Counted from the stretch's first letter, positions 35,217-48,460 are shown. The stretch is 64,000 nucleotides of DNA from Brasenia schreberi (GCA_036023115.1 JAYKKT010000061.1:14963001-15027000); one strand, 5' to 3'. Notes: generated from the sequence alone by a model not told the origin. Translations and numbers: made by a program.

Positions 35217-35460
35217 TCAATGTCAAACTTACAAACATTTAGAATGAGTAGATAAATGTCATATACGTTGAATAAAACCAAATTCAATGTCTAATATTAC
35301 AAACTTTTACAATGAGTATATACATGCTATATGGGTTGAATAAAATCAAATTCAATGTCTAATGTTACAAATTTTTAAAATGACTACATAATACCATATG
35401 AGCCGAATATATTCAAGGCTAATATCCAATATTAAAACATTTAAAATTAGTACATAAACA
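35217..35460. repeat. 67-bp tandem repeat, about 3.5 units
   Basis: Units start TCAATGTC at 35217, 35284 and 35352 and share ..TTACAAAC/T TT...AATGA.TA and GAATAAAACCAAAT-like ends. A fourth, decayed unit runs to about 35460. Confidence 0.75.
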
Positions 35461-35579
35461 AAAAGAAATCCATAAAATATAACTAAGATCAATGTCCATA
35501 GTTAATATAAAGCTAGTATAAGAGCTCAAGGTCGATCATCTCTTCTAACATTTCTTCTATCAGTTCTTATATTTTATGA

Positions 35580-35700
35580 TGTAAATAAAAAATTTCGGTC
35601 TGGTATGGACTTAAAACTTTGCTTCCAAAAATCGTGTATGAATGTGCCAACAAGTTTACTCAAACTTGCAAAGAGATTTATCTGGCTAGATAAGGGTCAG
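35580..35700 (-). repeat. decayed end of an LTR of the same superfamily
   Basis: TGTAAATAAAAAATTTCGG, then GGACTTAAAACTTTGCTTCC, then AGTTTACTCAAACTTGCAAAG follow the order seen at the left end of the minus-strand LTR at 24955 (start, GTGAACC block, hairpin 2). Only about 120 bp is recognisable. Confidence 0.4.
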
Positions 35701-36304
35701 ATCCTTATTCAGTTCCATGGTCCAGTCTTGACCAGGTTAGTAGGATAAATCTAATCTCAGGTGGATCCAAATCCCAAGATCTGAAGAGACCTAATTATGG
35801 TTTTACCTTGGTTTTGGACCCATTTCGGGTCCAATTTGAATCTTGGCTTTAAATATTTAATGGGACTGCTATTCATCATAATTGCTACTCATACACCTAT
35901 TTTAGTAAATATACACTTTTTTTTTTACAAAAGAAATCTCAAATGATCCTTACTATATATTGTCTTTCCTCTTCTTTTCATCAGTTTCTTGTTCTTACTC
36001 TCTAGTTTTTCTTCTCCCAGTGATCCATATGCATACCATCTTCTCCTTTCTTCCCACGAACCTTTCTTGATCTTTCTCTTTCGAACAATCTCTTTTAATG
36101 TTGTTGCTTCTCTTAATCGTTTGATTTCTTTGTAAATCTTACCTTCGCCAAACTTTTTTCTCTATTATTCTCAATCTCTATCTCAATCTAGACATAAACC
36201 TCACTTCTTACCTTCCCACGAACCTTTCTTCTCTATTTTTCGTATCTAATCAATAACCCAAACTCAAATGCAATGGATTTTATTCTCTTTTCCTTCTTCA
36301 ATTC
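35701..36304. other. no gene recognised; pyrimidine-rich stretch
   Basis: From about 35940 to 36300 the plus strand is strongly T and C rich with short repeats such as CCCACGAACCTTTCTT (36054 and 36219). No open frame of note. Confidence 0.4.
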
Positions 36305-36309
36305 GATGA

Positions 36310-38403
36310 TGTAAACACCCTAAATAAAAATTTTCTGAAAATACTCCAAAATTCAAAAACTGACTTGTTTTAAAACTTCTAGCTTTAAAATGAAATTTTT
36401 AAAGTCTTTAAAATGAAGATTTTAAAAGGTTTCAAAAAAAAGTTAAAAGTATAAAAACCCAGAAGATTGGAGTAAAACAGGTTAACAGGTGGGGCCTGCT
36501 TCAAGATAGGGACGATTTCGTGAAGGGTAAGCCAGAAATTAAGGATGAAGATCAAGTCAAAACAATATCTGCACTCAAGATCAAATCAAGAATGGACGGC
36601 CTCATCAAACCCATCCCAATTGAATCCAGTGCTAGACATGAGTAGTTTGAATTAAACATCAAGCCTTGTTTGAACCGAATGTTTTTAATTCAAACTAATA
36701 TTGGATTTTTCTAGCCTTGTTCATCCTATGTCCTTGGGCCAAAATTTATCAAATCACCTTCTTTTCTAGGCATTGATCAAGTGAAGGAATCAATAAATGC
36801 AAGTAAGGATCGATCGATTTGAAGTAAGGGTTCAAGACACCTTAGCCGACTATGGCTAGGTGCAACCAATCAAGTCCACAACCAGCCCACATGGGGCTGG
36901 TCCATAGCTGACCAAAAGGGGACCACTCCACTCTCTCTTGCATGTGAAGACCATGAGGAATTGGATCAAGTTAGATCTTCGGCCACCCACCCCATGGAAA
37001 GGCCCTCTCTTGGCCTATAAATAGAGGCCAAGGGGAGGGGCGTGAAGATCATCCTCATCATCTTGGGTGTTGCTGCACTTTGCGATATTGGAGTGAGAGA
37101 GCAGGCTGCTAGGGTGAGGCTTAGAGAGGGAAGAGGGTGTTAGTATCAAGGCTCTTGGGTTTGAGTAAGAGAATTGAGTGAAAAGTGAGGAAAAAGAGGG
37201 CCGAGCACCATTTTTGGAGGCCATCACCAAGGGAATCCGGGTATGTGCTGGTTCTAACTTGATTAAATCTTTATCTCTTCTCATTATTCAATTGAAAAGG
37301 GGTTGTATTAATGGAGCTTTGTCAACCCCTATGATATAATAGAAGTAGATGTGCTGAAATTTCCCTTTCCTTTGTTTATGCACTCTATGTGTTTTAGTTC
37401 TTGATTCTACCCCAATATATGTTATAAACACTCTATATCTTCTTATCCCCTCTATGCTTAAGATATTAGATACATTTAAATTCATTTTTCTTCAGCATTT
37501 AATTTCGGGATGTTGTGTTGTTGTACTTTGATTCGCGTGAGTTTTGCATCACATATGTTCTAAAACCTGAAAACTTATTTTCAACATTATTGTATATGTT
37601 GATTGTCAGATTTTTCTTTTCTGAACCACTACTCTAAACCCTCCTAAATTTTGCACATTGTATCTACACACACAGGCCCACTCTTGATAAAAATTTCAAG
37701 AATTTTAGAGTCATGCAATCACGTAATTAAAACGGTGCAAGATGAGAGAAAATTTTGTAAACTGTCTGTCCATTCGATTTTTCTATAATAGAGTCTGAGT
37801 ATTCATCCCATAACTCTATCTGTAAGCATCTAAAATCAGTGATTCTTAGTTTATTGGAAAGATGACATTTGTAGCTTTCCAACAAGGCCAAATTCACTAA
37901 ATTTTGAACTCTAAGCATCGAGATACAACCACTTCTTTGAATTAATTCTGCAACATCATAACTCTGAATGCAAATCTGAAAAATATCCTAGACTCTCAAC
38001 ATCTCAGGCTTTCCTATAAAATTTTAGTGATTTTTGAAGGTCTTTAAGGAATTCAAAGAGATTCGGGAAATAAATCTTGAAAACAAAGTTTTCTGTTTTT
38101 CAGAACTTGTACATTTTTTAACTTGAAAACTAAGTACACTTGTTTGTCATTCTTCAACAACTTATTTTCACGTGAATTTAGAATATCACCTATCTATTTA
38201 GAATTCCTAAGTGCTTAGGCTGACCCTTGAGCATCAGTTTAAGAAGGCATAAAGCGAAAAGAGTCCGCTTATCTACAATCGCCCAGTCGAATTTAACTTT
38301 TGCTAGTTTTTAGAAACTAGCTGATAAGCTCGCGCACAAAGTAGAATTGAAAGTTTTTCTTCAAGTCTCTATATAGGCTTGGAGTGAAAATTTCACATCT
38401 ATA
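36310..38403 (+). repeat. solo LTR, family B, TSD GATGA
   Basis: Starts TGTAAACACCCTAAATAA and ends TTCACATCTATA, with GATGA at 36305-36309 and 38404-38408. It contains TATAAATA at 37016 between arms CTTGGCCT and AGGCCAAG, the conserved block at about 37298-37342 (its C run is partly lost), and both hairpins near 38217-38240 and 38302-38325. No element body is present. Confidence 0.9.
37016..37023 (+). promoter_or_regulatory. TATA box of family B LTR, within an inverted repeat
   Basis: TATAAATA is bracketed by perfect 8-bp arms CTTGGCCT (37009-37016) and AGGCCAAG (37025-37032). It is the probable core promoter. Confidence 0.7.
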
Positions 38404-38408
38404 GATGA

Positions 38409-40399
38409 GAAATATTGTTAATTATTTTAAGGATTTATTAGGTCAATAATTATTCAATTCAATTGTTTTTGTTTCTTGAACATTGAATATCAATAAGAAA
38501 TGCTTAAGGTGTGTGAAAATGAGACTTTGAATGGTTGTTAGAAGCTTCAATAAGTTGCCAGAAGATATCGTTGTTAGAAGCTTCAATAAGTTCCTAGAAG
38601 ATATCGAGAATGACATTAGAATCATACTATTTGGAGAAGAGAGAAATTGTATTGGGGATATTTTGAGTATTTTTAAAAAAGGGTATATGGATAGTTTAAA
38701 AAGTGGGTGTGTATCAATCATGTATTTAAAGAGCTTCTAAATGACAACATATTTATGCTTGCTTAATACCAAAATTATGGATAATCCGAACATATATATA
38801 AGTGGATTTTACACGTGTGTGCATGTGTGGTATTGTATGATCCTGTGTACATGGAATCTTTACTTATGCTATCAAATGTTTGAATGATCTATATGTGCAA
38901 GTTCTATTTCTACATGCATGTGTGCTTATATGCATATAGAATGTATATTTGTTTATTATGAGGCATGCTTTATTTAGCATGCGGAAACATGTGAACAACA
39001 TGAGTATGGTTGGTTGATTGCTTGATGCATATGTTTATGATTAATCATTGCATATGTTGTTGCTTGACTCAGTTGGTATAGCCATGTATCCAAGCTAAGA
39101 CAATTGATATTAATTGTTTGATGAGTATTAAGGTACTCAAAGAAATAGTTAATTATAGAATGATGAATAATGGTAACCCTTCACTTTTGGAAGGAAGTTA
39201 ATATGCCAATTGGACAGGCTAGTCGATAGACCATATTATATGAGTTGTTAGGTCTTGGATCATGGTAGAGGTATAGTTTCTTCTAAATTAAAAAACTAAT
39301 AAGTATTTTTAATTCCACCCTTAGTACAGTTTGCTTCTTGATATTCAATATGGAGCTTAATATTGATACATTTGTTACTTATAATTGCAGTTATTTCTGT
39401 TATAGCTGGCAATATCTATGAAGTAATTATAATAAAATTTAGACTTATGGATGTGAGACAAATATGACACCTTTGATAACCAACAAAGGTGTTTCTATTA
39501 TCTTGTGAATCTTTGTGAAAGGTTTGATAAGAGAATTGAGATGACAGGCATGATTATGAGTCACCAATGATTTTTCTTTCTCCTTCTTGTTTTGTGAAGA
39601 TTTTCTTGTATATTCATATATTTTCAAGTTGATGATTGATCGGGCCAATGTTTTTCCAAGATATGTTATGCGATTTTGTTGTAATATATGATTTAGACAT
39701 TGCTAGGTTTTTTAACTGATTTCAATTTGTTTTAAGTTCTACGCTATATTACTTTGTTCATCCTCCACCGTTGGTTCATCTCAAGTCGTAGCATCATTTT
39801 GTATTTATCCTCTACCTTTTGGTTTACCTTAATTCATAGCATTATTTTCTGTTTTTTTGTTATACATTCCATGCTGCAATTTTGTTCATCCTCCGCCATT
39901 GTTGCACTATTTGTTGGCAATATGCCTTTTTGTTCATCATTCATCCTCTACCTTCTGTTCATCCTTTGCCTTTGGTTCATCTTATAAACAGTCGGCAATA
40001 TGCAAAAACCATTGCATCTGTTAGAAGGTTTTGGGTTAGGTTTAAATGGTCTAGCTTTTCATTATGGTTCACTATACCCGATGTGCCTATGGCAGAACTT
40101 CATTAGCTCCTCCCTTTCTCTTGAAATCTAATCTTCCAAAGACAAAAGTTCTCAATGATCATCACTTCATCTTTTTGTTCATTCTCTTTCTTCGGTTCAC
40201 TTTATGTTAGAGTGGCCAATCAAGATCATGGTGTGCCATCTAGCTAAGTTTTAATCCCTCTGGATGCAAGCACTACCATATCTTATTTCACAATGTCATT
40301 CTCATCGCCCACATCACCACATAATCAATTATAACTAATGGATTGATCTACCTCTCTTACTGTCAAAAACAAATCATAGCCATATCAAAGGTTATATAT
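38409..40399. other. no gene recognised
   Basis: AT-rich DNA. Contains a 36-bp in-frame tandem duplication (38534-38569 and 38570-38605, coding VVRSFNK..EDI twice on the plus strand) and a region of loosely repeated TTGTTCATCCTC phrases (about 39755-40000). No family recognised. Confidence 0.4.
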
Positions 40400-40812
40400 A
40401 GAGTATGGTTTGATCTCCTAGAGGCAGACCTAGAAATCAAGCTAAGAAGATGAATAGAGCTTGCAATTAAATAACACAGAAAGTAAGAATTAGAGGTTTG
40501 ACATTCTGATGGAATTAATTATGGTATTAGTATGTTTTTATAGAATCTGCATGTTATTGCACATTTTTCATCTTCATAAGTGTTTAGTTATTTAGGCTTT
40601 GTATGACAATTTGTGCTTCAAATTTAGGTTGAACTAGAAAGCTCACTTTCACAATTGGTAGATGAAGCAAAGATCCACCAGAACTAAATGACATCTATCT
40701 CAAGTGATAGAACTTGAGGCCATATGCCCACATATGACCTTCTTAGTATGGAGAACTTTTTAAGACAAAACAAGGCTTTGCACTCAGAAATTGCTGAAAT
40801 GCATCGACTAAT
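40400..40812 (+). pseudogene. CACTA (En/Spm)-like transposase C-terminal remnant
   Basis: With stops ignored, the plus strand reads like the tail of En/Spm transposase-related proteins: RPRNQAKKMNRACN near 40430, SSLSQLVDEAKIHQN near 40640, and a coiled-coil-like ENFLRQNKALHSEIAEMHRL near 40750-40810. A copia element interrupts it at 40813. The match is by eye on short stretches, so the call is tentative. Confidence 0.35.
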
Positions 40813-41171
40813 TGTCACAATTAATCATACAAGTAATAGAAACCATAAGATTTGAAATCAGAAGATGGATTGGAGAAGTCGGCAGGCCATAATCTCTGCA
40901 TCTGCCGCACTTCCTTTCCTCTATTTTACCACTCTTTCCTCTGTTTTTTTTCCTTAATCACTAAAGAATGTTGGTAGAGTCTCCCTTTAAATACCAGTTA
41001 TACACTAATACAAAATATTATTTAAGTACCATTAATGAACCTCATTTAAAGCTATCTTTAAAAATAGAATTAAACATAAGACACTACACTAAACCACAAC
41101 AATGAAATAAGAATAAAATCGCAGCAACATATTCTTGATTCAAGTATCAAGCAGTGACTTCCTTGTCACAT
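40813..41171 (-). repeat. 3' LTR of the copia element
   Basis: Starts TGTCACAATTAATC and ends near CTTCCTTGTCACA on the plus strand. Aligned by eye with 47385-47720 at roughly 90 percent, including a shared CACTAAAGAATGTTGGTAG block. Confidence 0.85.
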
Positions 41172-44032
41172 AGTATGCCCAATAAGTTTTTATTAAATAC
41201 TTTAGTTAATATATCTCTGCACACTGATTTTCTGACTTCACATGTTCAAGTTGGAATTCCTTGGTGCATACACTATTCCATATAGATAATCAATTTCGAT
41301 GTGTTTCGTTCTCTTGTGAAACACAAGATTCAATGCTATCTGGATTTTAGCTTTACTATCACAATATATTGGAATTGAATCTTCTACAAGCAAACCAATT
41401 TCTATTAGTAAAGATCACACCCATTTCCCTTCACATATATTAGAAGCAATTGTCCTATATTCAGCTTCAGCTATTGATCTAGCTATAATTGAATTTTTTT
41501 ACTCTTTTATGATATTATATTATCTCCAACTAGAGATACATATCCGAAAGTAGATTTTATATCTTCCAAACACCCTGCCTAATCAGTATCTATAAAAATT
41601 TCAATCTTCGTATGACCATTAGCTCTATATATCACACCATGTCATGGAATAGTTTTTAAATATTTAAGTATATGAAAAACTATATTCATATGTTGTTTGG
41701 AAGGAAATTGCATAAATCAACTTACAATGCTTATTGCATATGCAATATCAGAGTGAGTAATAGTTAAATAGATTAGTTTTCTAACTAGTTGTTGATATCT
41801 ACACTCATCTACTTTATATGTTTCATATTCAATTTGTAATTACTGGTTTACCTCCATAAGAGTATAGATTGGTTTGCAATCTTTCATCTTAGCATCTTGG
41901 AATAAATCCAAAGTATACTTTCTTTGGTTTAAGAAAACATTAGTACTTGAGTAGGCTACTTCAATGCCCAAGAAGTAGTGTAGTTTTCCAAGATCCTTGA
42001 TATCAAATAACCAGTGGAGTTATTGCTTTAGAAAGAATAATGTATGGTCACTTACACTCTTCTTATATCCCAAACTGATAATTATTAGTACCTGGGTAGG
42101 AGATTATTTTAGTCTATAGATTCTCTTTTTCAATTTGCATACCTTATTCTCTTGATGATAGTATCTAGGTGGCAATTCTATATAAACTTTCCCTTTGAGA
42201 TCCTCCTACAAAAAAGCATTTTTCACGTCTAGTTATCACATCATTCAACTCTTTTGGGCAGCAATACTCAAGTATAAACGTCTCCTCGTAGTCAATCTCA
42301 TATGACTGATTATAACCACGGGCCGCCAGTCTTACTTTGTATCTTTCTAAAGTCTCATCTGCCTTAAACTTTATGGTATAGACCACTTACATCCAACAAC
42401 TTTCCTTCCTACTGGTAGGTCACTGATTTTCTAAGTATGATTCTTTTCAAGTGCCTAAAATTCTGATTTCATGGCTTCAACCCAATGTTCATACTTTGAT
42501 GCTTCAACAAAATCCTTGGGAACTTGATAAATTTCAACGTTTAACACAAAATTCTTATAATTTGATGATAATTGTTATAAGACATGAATTGAGAAATTGG
42601 ATAATTAACACATGACCTTTTTCTTTTCAAAGTGCAATGCACCTCCTCTTCACTTTGTTCTGTTAGAGCAATAGTGGGATTTAAGGAATATTCTCTCCCT
42701 TGGTCCGTGGTTTCCTTAGGAATGGGCATTAATACCTTTCTTTCACATTTCGTATAGACTTTCTGCTTCTTTTCTTCTTGTAGTTTATCCTCTTCCACAA
42801 CATTGTGGTCACCATATAACACATCTGTAACATTCATAGGAAGTACTTGTTCTTCCATGTTGGGATTTGGCAATTCGGTATTACTCTGGAAATATGGGGT
42901 GGTTTCAAAAAATGTTATATCCATAGATATATATTTTCTATAGGTTTTTGGATCATAGCAAATATACCATTTCTTTTTACAAGAGTATCCAACGAAAACA
43001 CACTTGACAACCCTAGGATCAAGTTTTTCACGGAATTGATCATGTATATGAATATAACAAAGACATCCAAAAATTAATGGAGTGATATGAAATGGGTTGT
43101 TGTTTTGTTTAATCAAATTAAACGGTGATTTTCCAAAGAGTATCACAAATGGAAGTCAATTTATGAGATACACAGTAGTAAGTAACATTAAGCCAAAAAT
43201 AATTAAGAAGATTATGTTCAAGTAGTAGGGTTCTAGCAATTTCAAGAATATTTTTATTCTTTCGTTCAACAACTCCATTTTACTGTGAAGTATAAACACA
43301 TGAAGTCTTATGCAAAATACCATGAGTTTGGAGATATGAATGCAACTGGGACTTATGTATTCACCACTATTATCAGATCTAAGAGTCTTAATGGTGTGCT
43401 CAAACTGAGTCTTAATGAGATTATGAACTATAAGAAATATCGAGGAAACTTCAAACTTAGATATCTTAAGATAAACAAAGATGAGTCTTGAATAGTCATT
43501 AATGAAAGTAACAAAGTATTTAAATTTTTTCATAGAAAGTGTTACACACGAACCCCATACATCTGAATAAACTACTTCAAATGGAATCAAATTCCTTACT
43601 TAGAAATGAAGCTCTATGATGTTTAGCCCTTTGACAAGTGTCACATTCAAGGACTAAATTATTTGGAATAACAAACGGAACAAACTCTTTGACTTTTGAC
43701 ACAGGAAAATGTGCTAATCGACTATGTCAAATCCTCAATTCTGCCTCTATAATAGTTATTGTAAGTACCTTTTACTACTTCAAAACTTGATGGCCAAGAA
43801 GAAAATATAACTTATTTCTTAGTTCACCATGTCCAAATGTTCTTCCAGTCCTCAAATCTTGAAATACACAACCAAAAGGAGAAAATGTGACTAAATAATT
43901 TAAGTATTTAATCAAGGAGCTCATGGATAACAAATTTACTAAAAACTCGGGAACATAAATTACTTACTCAAGTATCAAATTTTTAGTTTGAATTGTTTGC
44001 TTTCCTTTCATTGGAACTAAGGATTCATTTGC
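41172..44032 (-). pseudogene. copia pol: integrase, reverse transcriptase, RNase H (degraded)
   Basis: Minus-strand text in order. The pre-integrase is followed by the integrase core at 43156-43590, with YSDVWGS, FINDYSR and LRSDNSGEY and a later E in LNERIK. The integrase C-terminal half is at 42541-43146, including VKCVFVGYSCKKKW. The RT start, ERYKVRLAARGYNQSYEIDYEETF, is at about 42280-42386 (quoted here in two parts: ERYKVRLAARGYNQ and SYEIDYEETF). Degraded RT lies at about 41640-42160. RNase H text is at about 41200-41640, with VFHKRTKHIEIDY near the end. Stops and frame changes occur throughout RT and RNase H, so it is inactive. Confidence 0.8.
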
Positions 44033-44037
44033 TACCT

Positions 44038-46117
44038 TGTAAACACCCTAAATAAATTTTTTTTGAAAATACTCCAAAAATCAAAAGCTGACTTGTTTAA
44101 ATCTTTTAGATTTAAAATAAAAATTTTAAAGTCTTTAAAATAAAGATTTTAAAAGGTTACAAAATAAAGTTAAAAGTATAAAGCCCAAAAGATTGGAGTA
44201 AAGCAGGTTGACAGGTGGGGCCCGCTTTGAGGCAGGGACGATTTCGCGAAGGATAAGCCAGAAATCAAGGGTGGAGATTAAGTCAAAGCATATCCTCACT
44301 CAAGATCAAATCAAAAGTTGATGGCCTCATCAAACCTAGTCCAATTCAACCCAGTGCTAGACATGATTAGCTTGAATTAAACATCAAGCCTTAGTTGAAC
44401 CAAATGTTTTTAATTCAACCAATATCGATATTTTTCTAGCCTTGTTCATCCTATATCCTTGGGCCAAAATTTATCAAATCACCTTCCTACCTAGACTTGA
44501 TTAAGTGGAGAAATCAACAAATGAAGCCACTCGAAGAAGCAAGAGCCGGTCGTTTGAACTTGGAGGGCTCAAGCACTTAGCCGGCCATGGCTAGGTACAC
44601 CCAATCAAGACCAAAACCAGCCCATATGGGGCTGGTCCATGGCTAACCAAAAGGGGACCACTCCTCTCTCTCTTCCACGTGAACATGATGGAGTTGGAGT
44701 TGGATTTGGATAATGGGTCACCGACCCCAAGGAAGGGCTTAGAAAGGCCCCCCTTGGCCTATAAATAGAAGCCAAGGGGAGGGGAGCTGGACATCTTGGA
44801 GTTGCTTGAGAGAGTGTTGCACCTTGGTTCATATTGTGAGTAATCTTAGGCTTCTAGGGAGAGGCCTAGAGAGGGAAGAGTATGTTAGGATCAAGGCTTT
44901 TGGGTTTGGGTGAGAAAAATGAGTGAAAAGGAGGGAAGGTGAGGGCCGAGCACCATCTTTGGAGGCCATTTTCTTGGGAATCCGGATAAGTGCTGGTTCT
45001 AGCTTGATTAAATCCCCATATCTTCTTATTATTCAATTGAAAATGGATTGTATTAATGGAGCTTTGTCTCCCCCCATGATGTAATAGAAGTGATGTGCTA
45101 AAATTTCCCTTTCCTTTGCTTATGCACTCTATGTGTTTTAGTTCTTGATTCTACACCAATATATGCTATAAACACTCTATATCTTCTTATCCCCTCAATG
45201 CTTAAGCTATTAGATATATTTCAATTCATTTCCCTTCAGCATTTAAATTTGAGATGTTTTGTTGTTGCACTTTAATTCGTGTGGGTTTTGCATTACATAT
45301 GTTCTAAAACATGAAAATTGATTTTCAATATTATTGCATATGTTGATTGTCTGATTTTTCATATCTAAACCGCTGCTCTAATCCCTCCAAAATTTTGCAC
45401 ACTATATCTACACACACAGGCCCACTCATAATAAACTTTTTAATAATTTTAGGGTTCTACAACTATGTAATTAAAATGGTACAAAATCAGGGAAACTTTT
45501 GCAAATTGTCTGTCAGTTCGGTTTTCCTACAATAGAGCTTGGGTATTCATTACATAACTCTGTCTGTAGGCATCCAAAATCAATGATTCTTGGTTCATTG
45601 GAAAGTTGACATCCATAGCTTTCTAAGAGTATACTAAATTTGAAACTCTAAGCACCTAGATTAAGGCTCATCTTTGAGCCTCTGTATTTTTGTAACAAAA
45701 CAGTTTCGGGTGTCTGAGTAAAGGAGGCACTTCATTGAATTAATTTTGCAATATCCTAATCCTGAATTCAAAACCAAAAAGTGTCCTAGACTCTCCACAT
45801 TTGAAATTCTGTAAACTTTTGGTGATTTTTGGAGGTCTTTAAGGCACTCAAAATAATCCAGGAAATAAGTCTTGAAAATAGAATTTTCTGTTTTTTAGAA
45901 CTTGTACATTTTGAACTTGAAAACCATGTGCACTAGTTTGTCATTTTTCAACACCTTGTTTTCATGTGAATTTGGAATATCACCTATCTATATAGAATCC
46001 TTAAGCGCTTAGGTTGACCCTTGAGCATCGGTTCAAGAAAGTCTAAAGTGAAAAGAGCTTGCTTAGCCACAATCGCCAAGTCAGATTTACACTTTTGCTA
46101 GTATGGAAGTAGTCTCA
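44038..46117 (+). repeat. solo LTR, family B, TSD TACCT, nested in copia
   Basis: Starts TGTAAACACCCTAAATAA and follows the family B copy at 36310. TACCT lies at 44033-44037 and 46118-46122. The 3' end has lost about 85 bp, including hairpin 2. TATAAATA is at 44760 within arms CCCTTGGC and GCCAAGGG, and the conserved block is at about 45046-45090. It lies in the copia body close after the protease site. Confidence 0.85.
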
Positions 46118-46122
46118 TACCT

Positions 46123-47380
46123 TATGAAGTTAGATTTATCACCTACCATACGATCGATGACTCTAGAGTCTATAATCCATAAATTGGAACATGTATAATT
46201 TTTTAAAAAAGAGTTACCACTAACGTTGTATGAGGTAGGAGGCATTATTTCATTGTTTGATGAAGATGTTTAGGGTTGCTCACGTAATCTCGATTTAATT
46301 TCTGCAAGTTTTTTCTTTAATTCTATAATTTCATTCATAGAACTGGACTCTGCTTTCTTCTCACTCGTGATTTTCATAATCCTTGTAATGTGCAAGCCTA
46401 CCTATAATCTCTCAGTAATGTTCACGAGTATGTCGTCTCTTCCCATAATATGTGCACTAAAGCTTATCCTTATCTTCATATTTATGAGATTGTCCTCTTC
46501 CTCTACCTCTAACTGAGTCTCTTCCTCTTTGGTAGTTAATATGTCCCTTCCAACAAATGCAGCCTTCTAGAATTGTACTTGCTCTCCTTTCTCTAAATTT
46601 CTTCGATCTTCATATCTTAACAAAAGAGAATATATTGTTCCCACTGAGGGAAGTTCTTCTTTGATGAGAATACTCAACTTTATTGGTTCATATTCTTGGG
46701 ATATATCCCATAGAAGATAAAAGACTTTTCAAATTTCTCCGTCTGCATTTCTCTCATTTATACAATGATTACATTTATTCTCTATAATGTATCTTTGTTC
46801 ATTTCAAAGCCCATAAAGTTCTCCATAATAGTCGCTAATAGATTGGTCACCCTCGCAACATTTCTTGATTTTTTCTAGAATTTCATACTCTTTAACTATA
46901 TTTCTTTGTCGAAAATATGCTTTATCGACTGAAGACCGTATTTTTGCAGTTAATTCCATATATAGATAGATGTATTCATAGATTGAATTAACTATGAACT
47001 TACCAAGGCATCATCTTTAGATCGTCTTTCAAAATCTATGCTCTCCTCATTTGGCTTAATCTTATCTTGATAATTTATAGTTTTTCTCTAGACCGAAGAA
47101 CCAACTCGATAGATCTTGCCCATTCCCTGTAATTCCTACCTTCCAATGAATATTAATGATATGAAATCTGATCATTTCCATAGGCTATACCTTGGGATTT
47201 CTCTTTTAATCTTTTTTCATCTTGTATATATATGTTCTTAACTCAAATTTTCTAGCGACTCGTAGATCTGTAGAATTTTTTCACTTGAGATTAGTCTTTA
47301 AGCTCTTGTCCTTCTAGTTGCTCCACACGTTACCAATTATCTTGCTTCACCACCATCAAAACTGCTTAATAGGCTATGAT
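46123..47380 (-). pseudogene. copia gag and protease (degraded)
   Basis: The minus strand reads, from the right, gag sequence with stops and then an arginine/glycine-rich stretch RGRDSVRGRGRGQ near 46500. A decayed zinc knuckle CTYYGKRRHTREHY follows near 46440 (second and last Cys are Tyr). A coiled segment NEIIELKKKLAEIKS lies near 46300. The protease site WIIDSRVIDRM is near 46150-46185, where copia normally has WIIDSGA.DHM. The altered DSG triad means the protease would be dead. Confidence 0.7.
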
Positions 47381-47384
47381 ACCA
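47373..47384 (-). promoter_or_regulatory. copia primer-binding site (iMet type)
   Basis: On the minus strand, TGGTATCATAGCC directly follows the LTR end TTGTGACA and matches the iMet primer site with one change. It fixes the element orientation. Confidence 0.75.
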
Positions 47385-47720
47385 TGTCACAATTAATCAA
47401 ACAAGCAATGGAAACCATCATATTTGAAATCACAAGATGGATTGGAGAAGTCGGTAGGCCATAATCTCTGCAACTACCATGCTCTCTTTCCTATGTTTTT
47501 ATTCCTTAATCACTAAAGAATGTTGGTAGGGTCTCCCTTTAAATACCAACTTTACACTAATACAAAATATTACTTAAGTGTCATTAATGAACCTAATTTA
47601 AAGATACCTTTAAAAATTAAATTAAACACTAGACACTACACTAAACCACAACAATGAAATAAGAATAAAATTGCAGCAACATATTCTTGATTCACGTATC
47701 AAGCAGTGGCTTCCTTGTCT
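47385..47720 (-). repeat. 5' LTR of the copia element
   Basis: Direct partner of 40813-41171. The inner edge TGTCACAATT is precise. The outer edge near CTTCCTTGTC is approximate. Confidence 0.85.
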
Positions 47721-48443
47721 TCTCACTTTCCTACCTGCTTCATACCCTCAACACTAATGACAAAATTGATTGAGCATGTTAGCATGTTGGAGCATGGGAG
47801 TAAATATGACAAATCATCTTCTTGGTAAGTTGATGAAGAATTACTTTGTTTTGTTTTTTTATTTTTAAATATATTTTTAAAACATTATGAAAATAATTTT
47901 TATTGTTATTTTTCAAGATATGACTGACACAATCAATATCTCCAGTTAGATGTGTCAATGAAGTGAAATTTCTGAATGCTTTTGTTATTCAACTTTAATG
48001 TGGTTTCATGGGTTTCGTGATTTTGATGATTGTGGACTTTGAGGAGTTGAATTAGCTTTCTGTAATCTGATGAAATATTCTCAGCCTTTATTTTTAGTTG
48101 GAAATGTGTGTTCTTGAAAGGTACCTTCCCATATTATTTCAAATGTTACCCAATCAACATTATATCATTAGAATATTTGCAGACTCCAGCAACTCCACTT
48201 ACATAACATGCAGTGTTTTTACATGTGCTTAATGTATCATTGGTGCCTATTGTCATAAACAGATCATGGAGATTCAAGATCCATAACATTAAAAGGATGC
48301 ACAATATGCAGTATTGGGAGAAGTAGGACAGTGTTAAGTTGCTCTGATATGGCCATCTTATGATCAGGTCCATCACATAAATATTACATGAGATTCAATT
48401 TCTAGATGCAAATACTGATGTTTAACTATTTAAACTTTTAGAT
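47721..48443. other. no gene recognised
   Basis: AT-rich sequence between the copia element and the LINE. It may be the continuation of the CACTA-like remnant left of 40813, but no protein text supports this. Confidence 0.35.
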
Positions 48444-48460
48444 TTAGAATTTAGCTGTTA

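Larger units (their letters stand above)
40813..47720 (-). mobile_element. Ty1/copia retrotransposon, minus strand, interrupted by a solo LTR
   Basis: Two direct LTR copies of about 340-360 bp (40813-41171 and 47385-47720) flank a degenerate copia body on the minus strand. An iMet primer site lies just inside the right LTR. The domain order from right to left is gag, protease, integrase, RT, RNase H, as in copia. A family B solo LTR sits at 44038-46117. The target-site duplication could not be read because the right LTR edge is altered. Confidence 0.85.
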
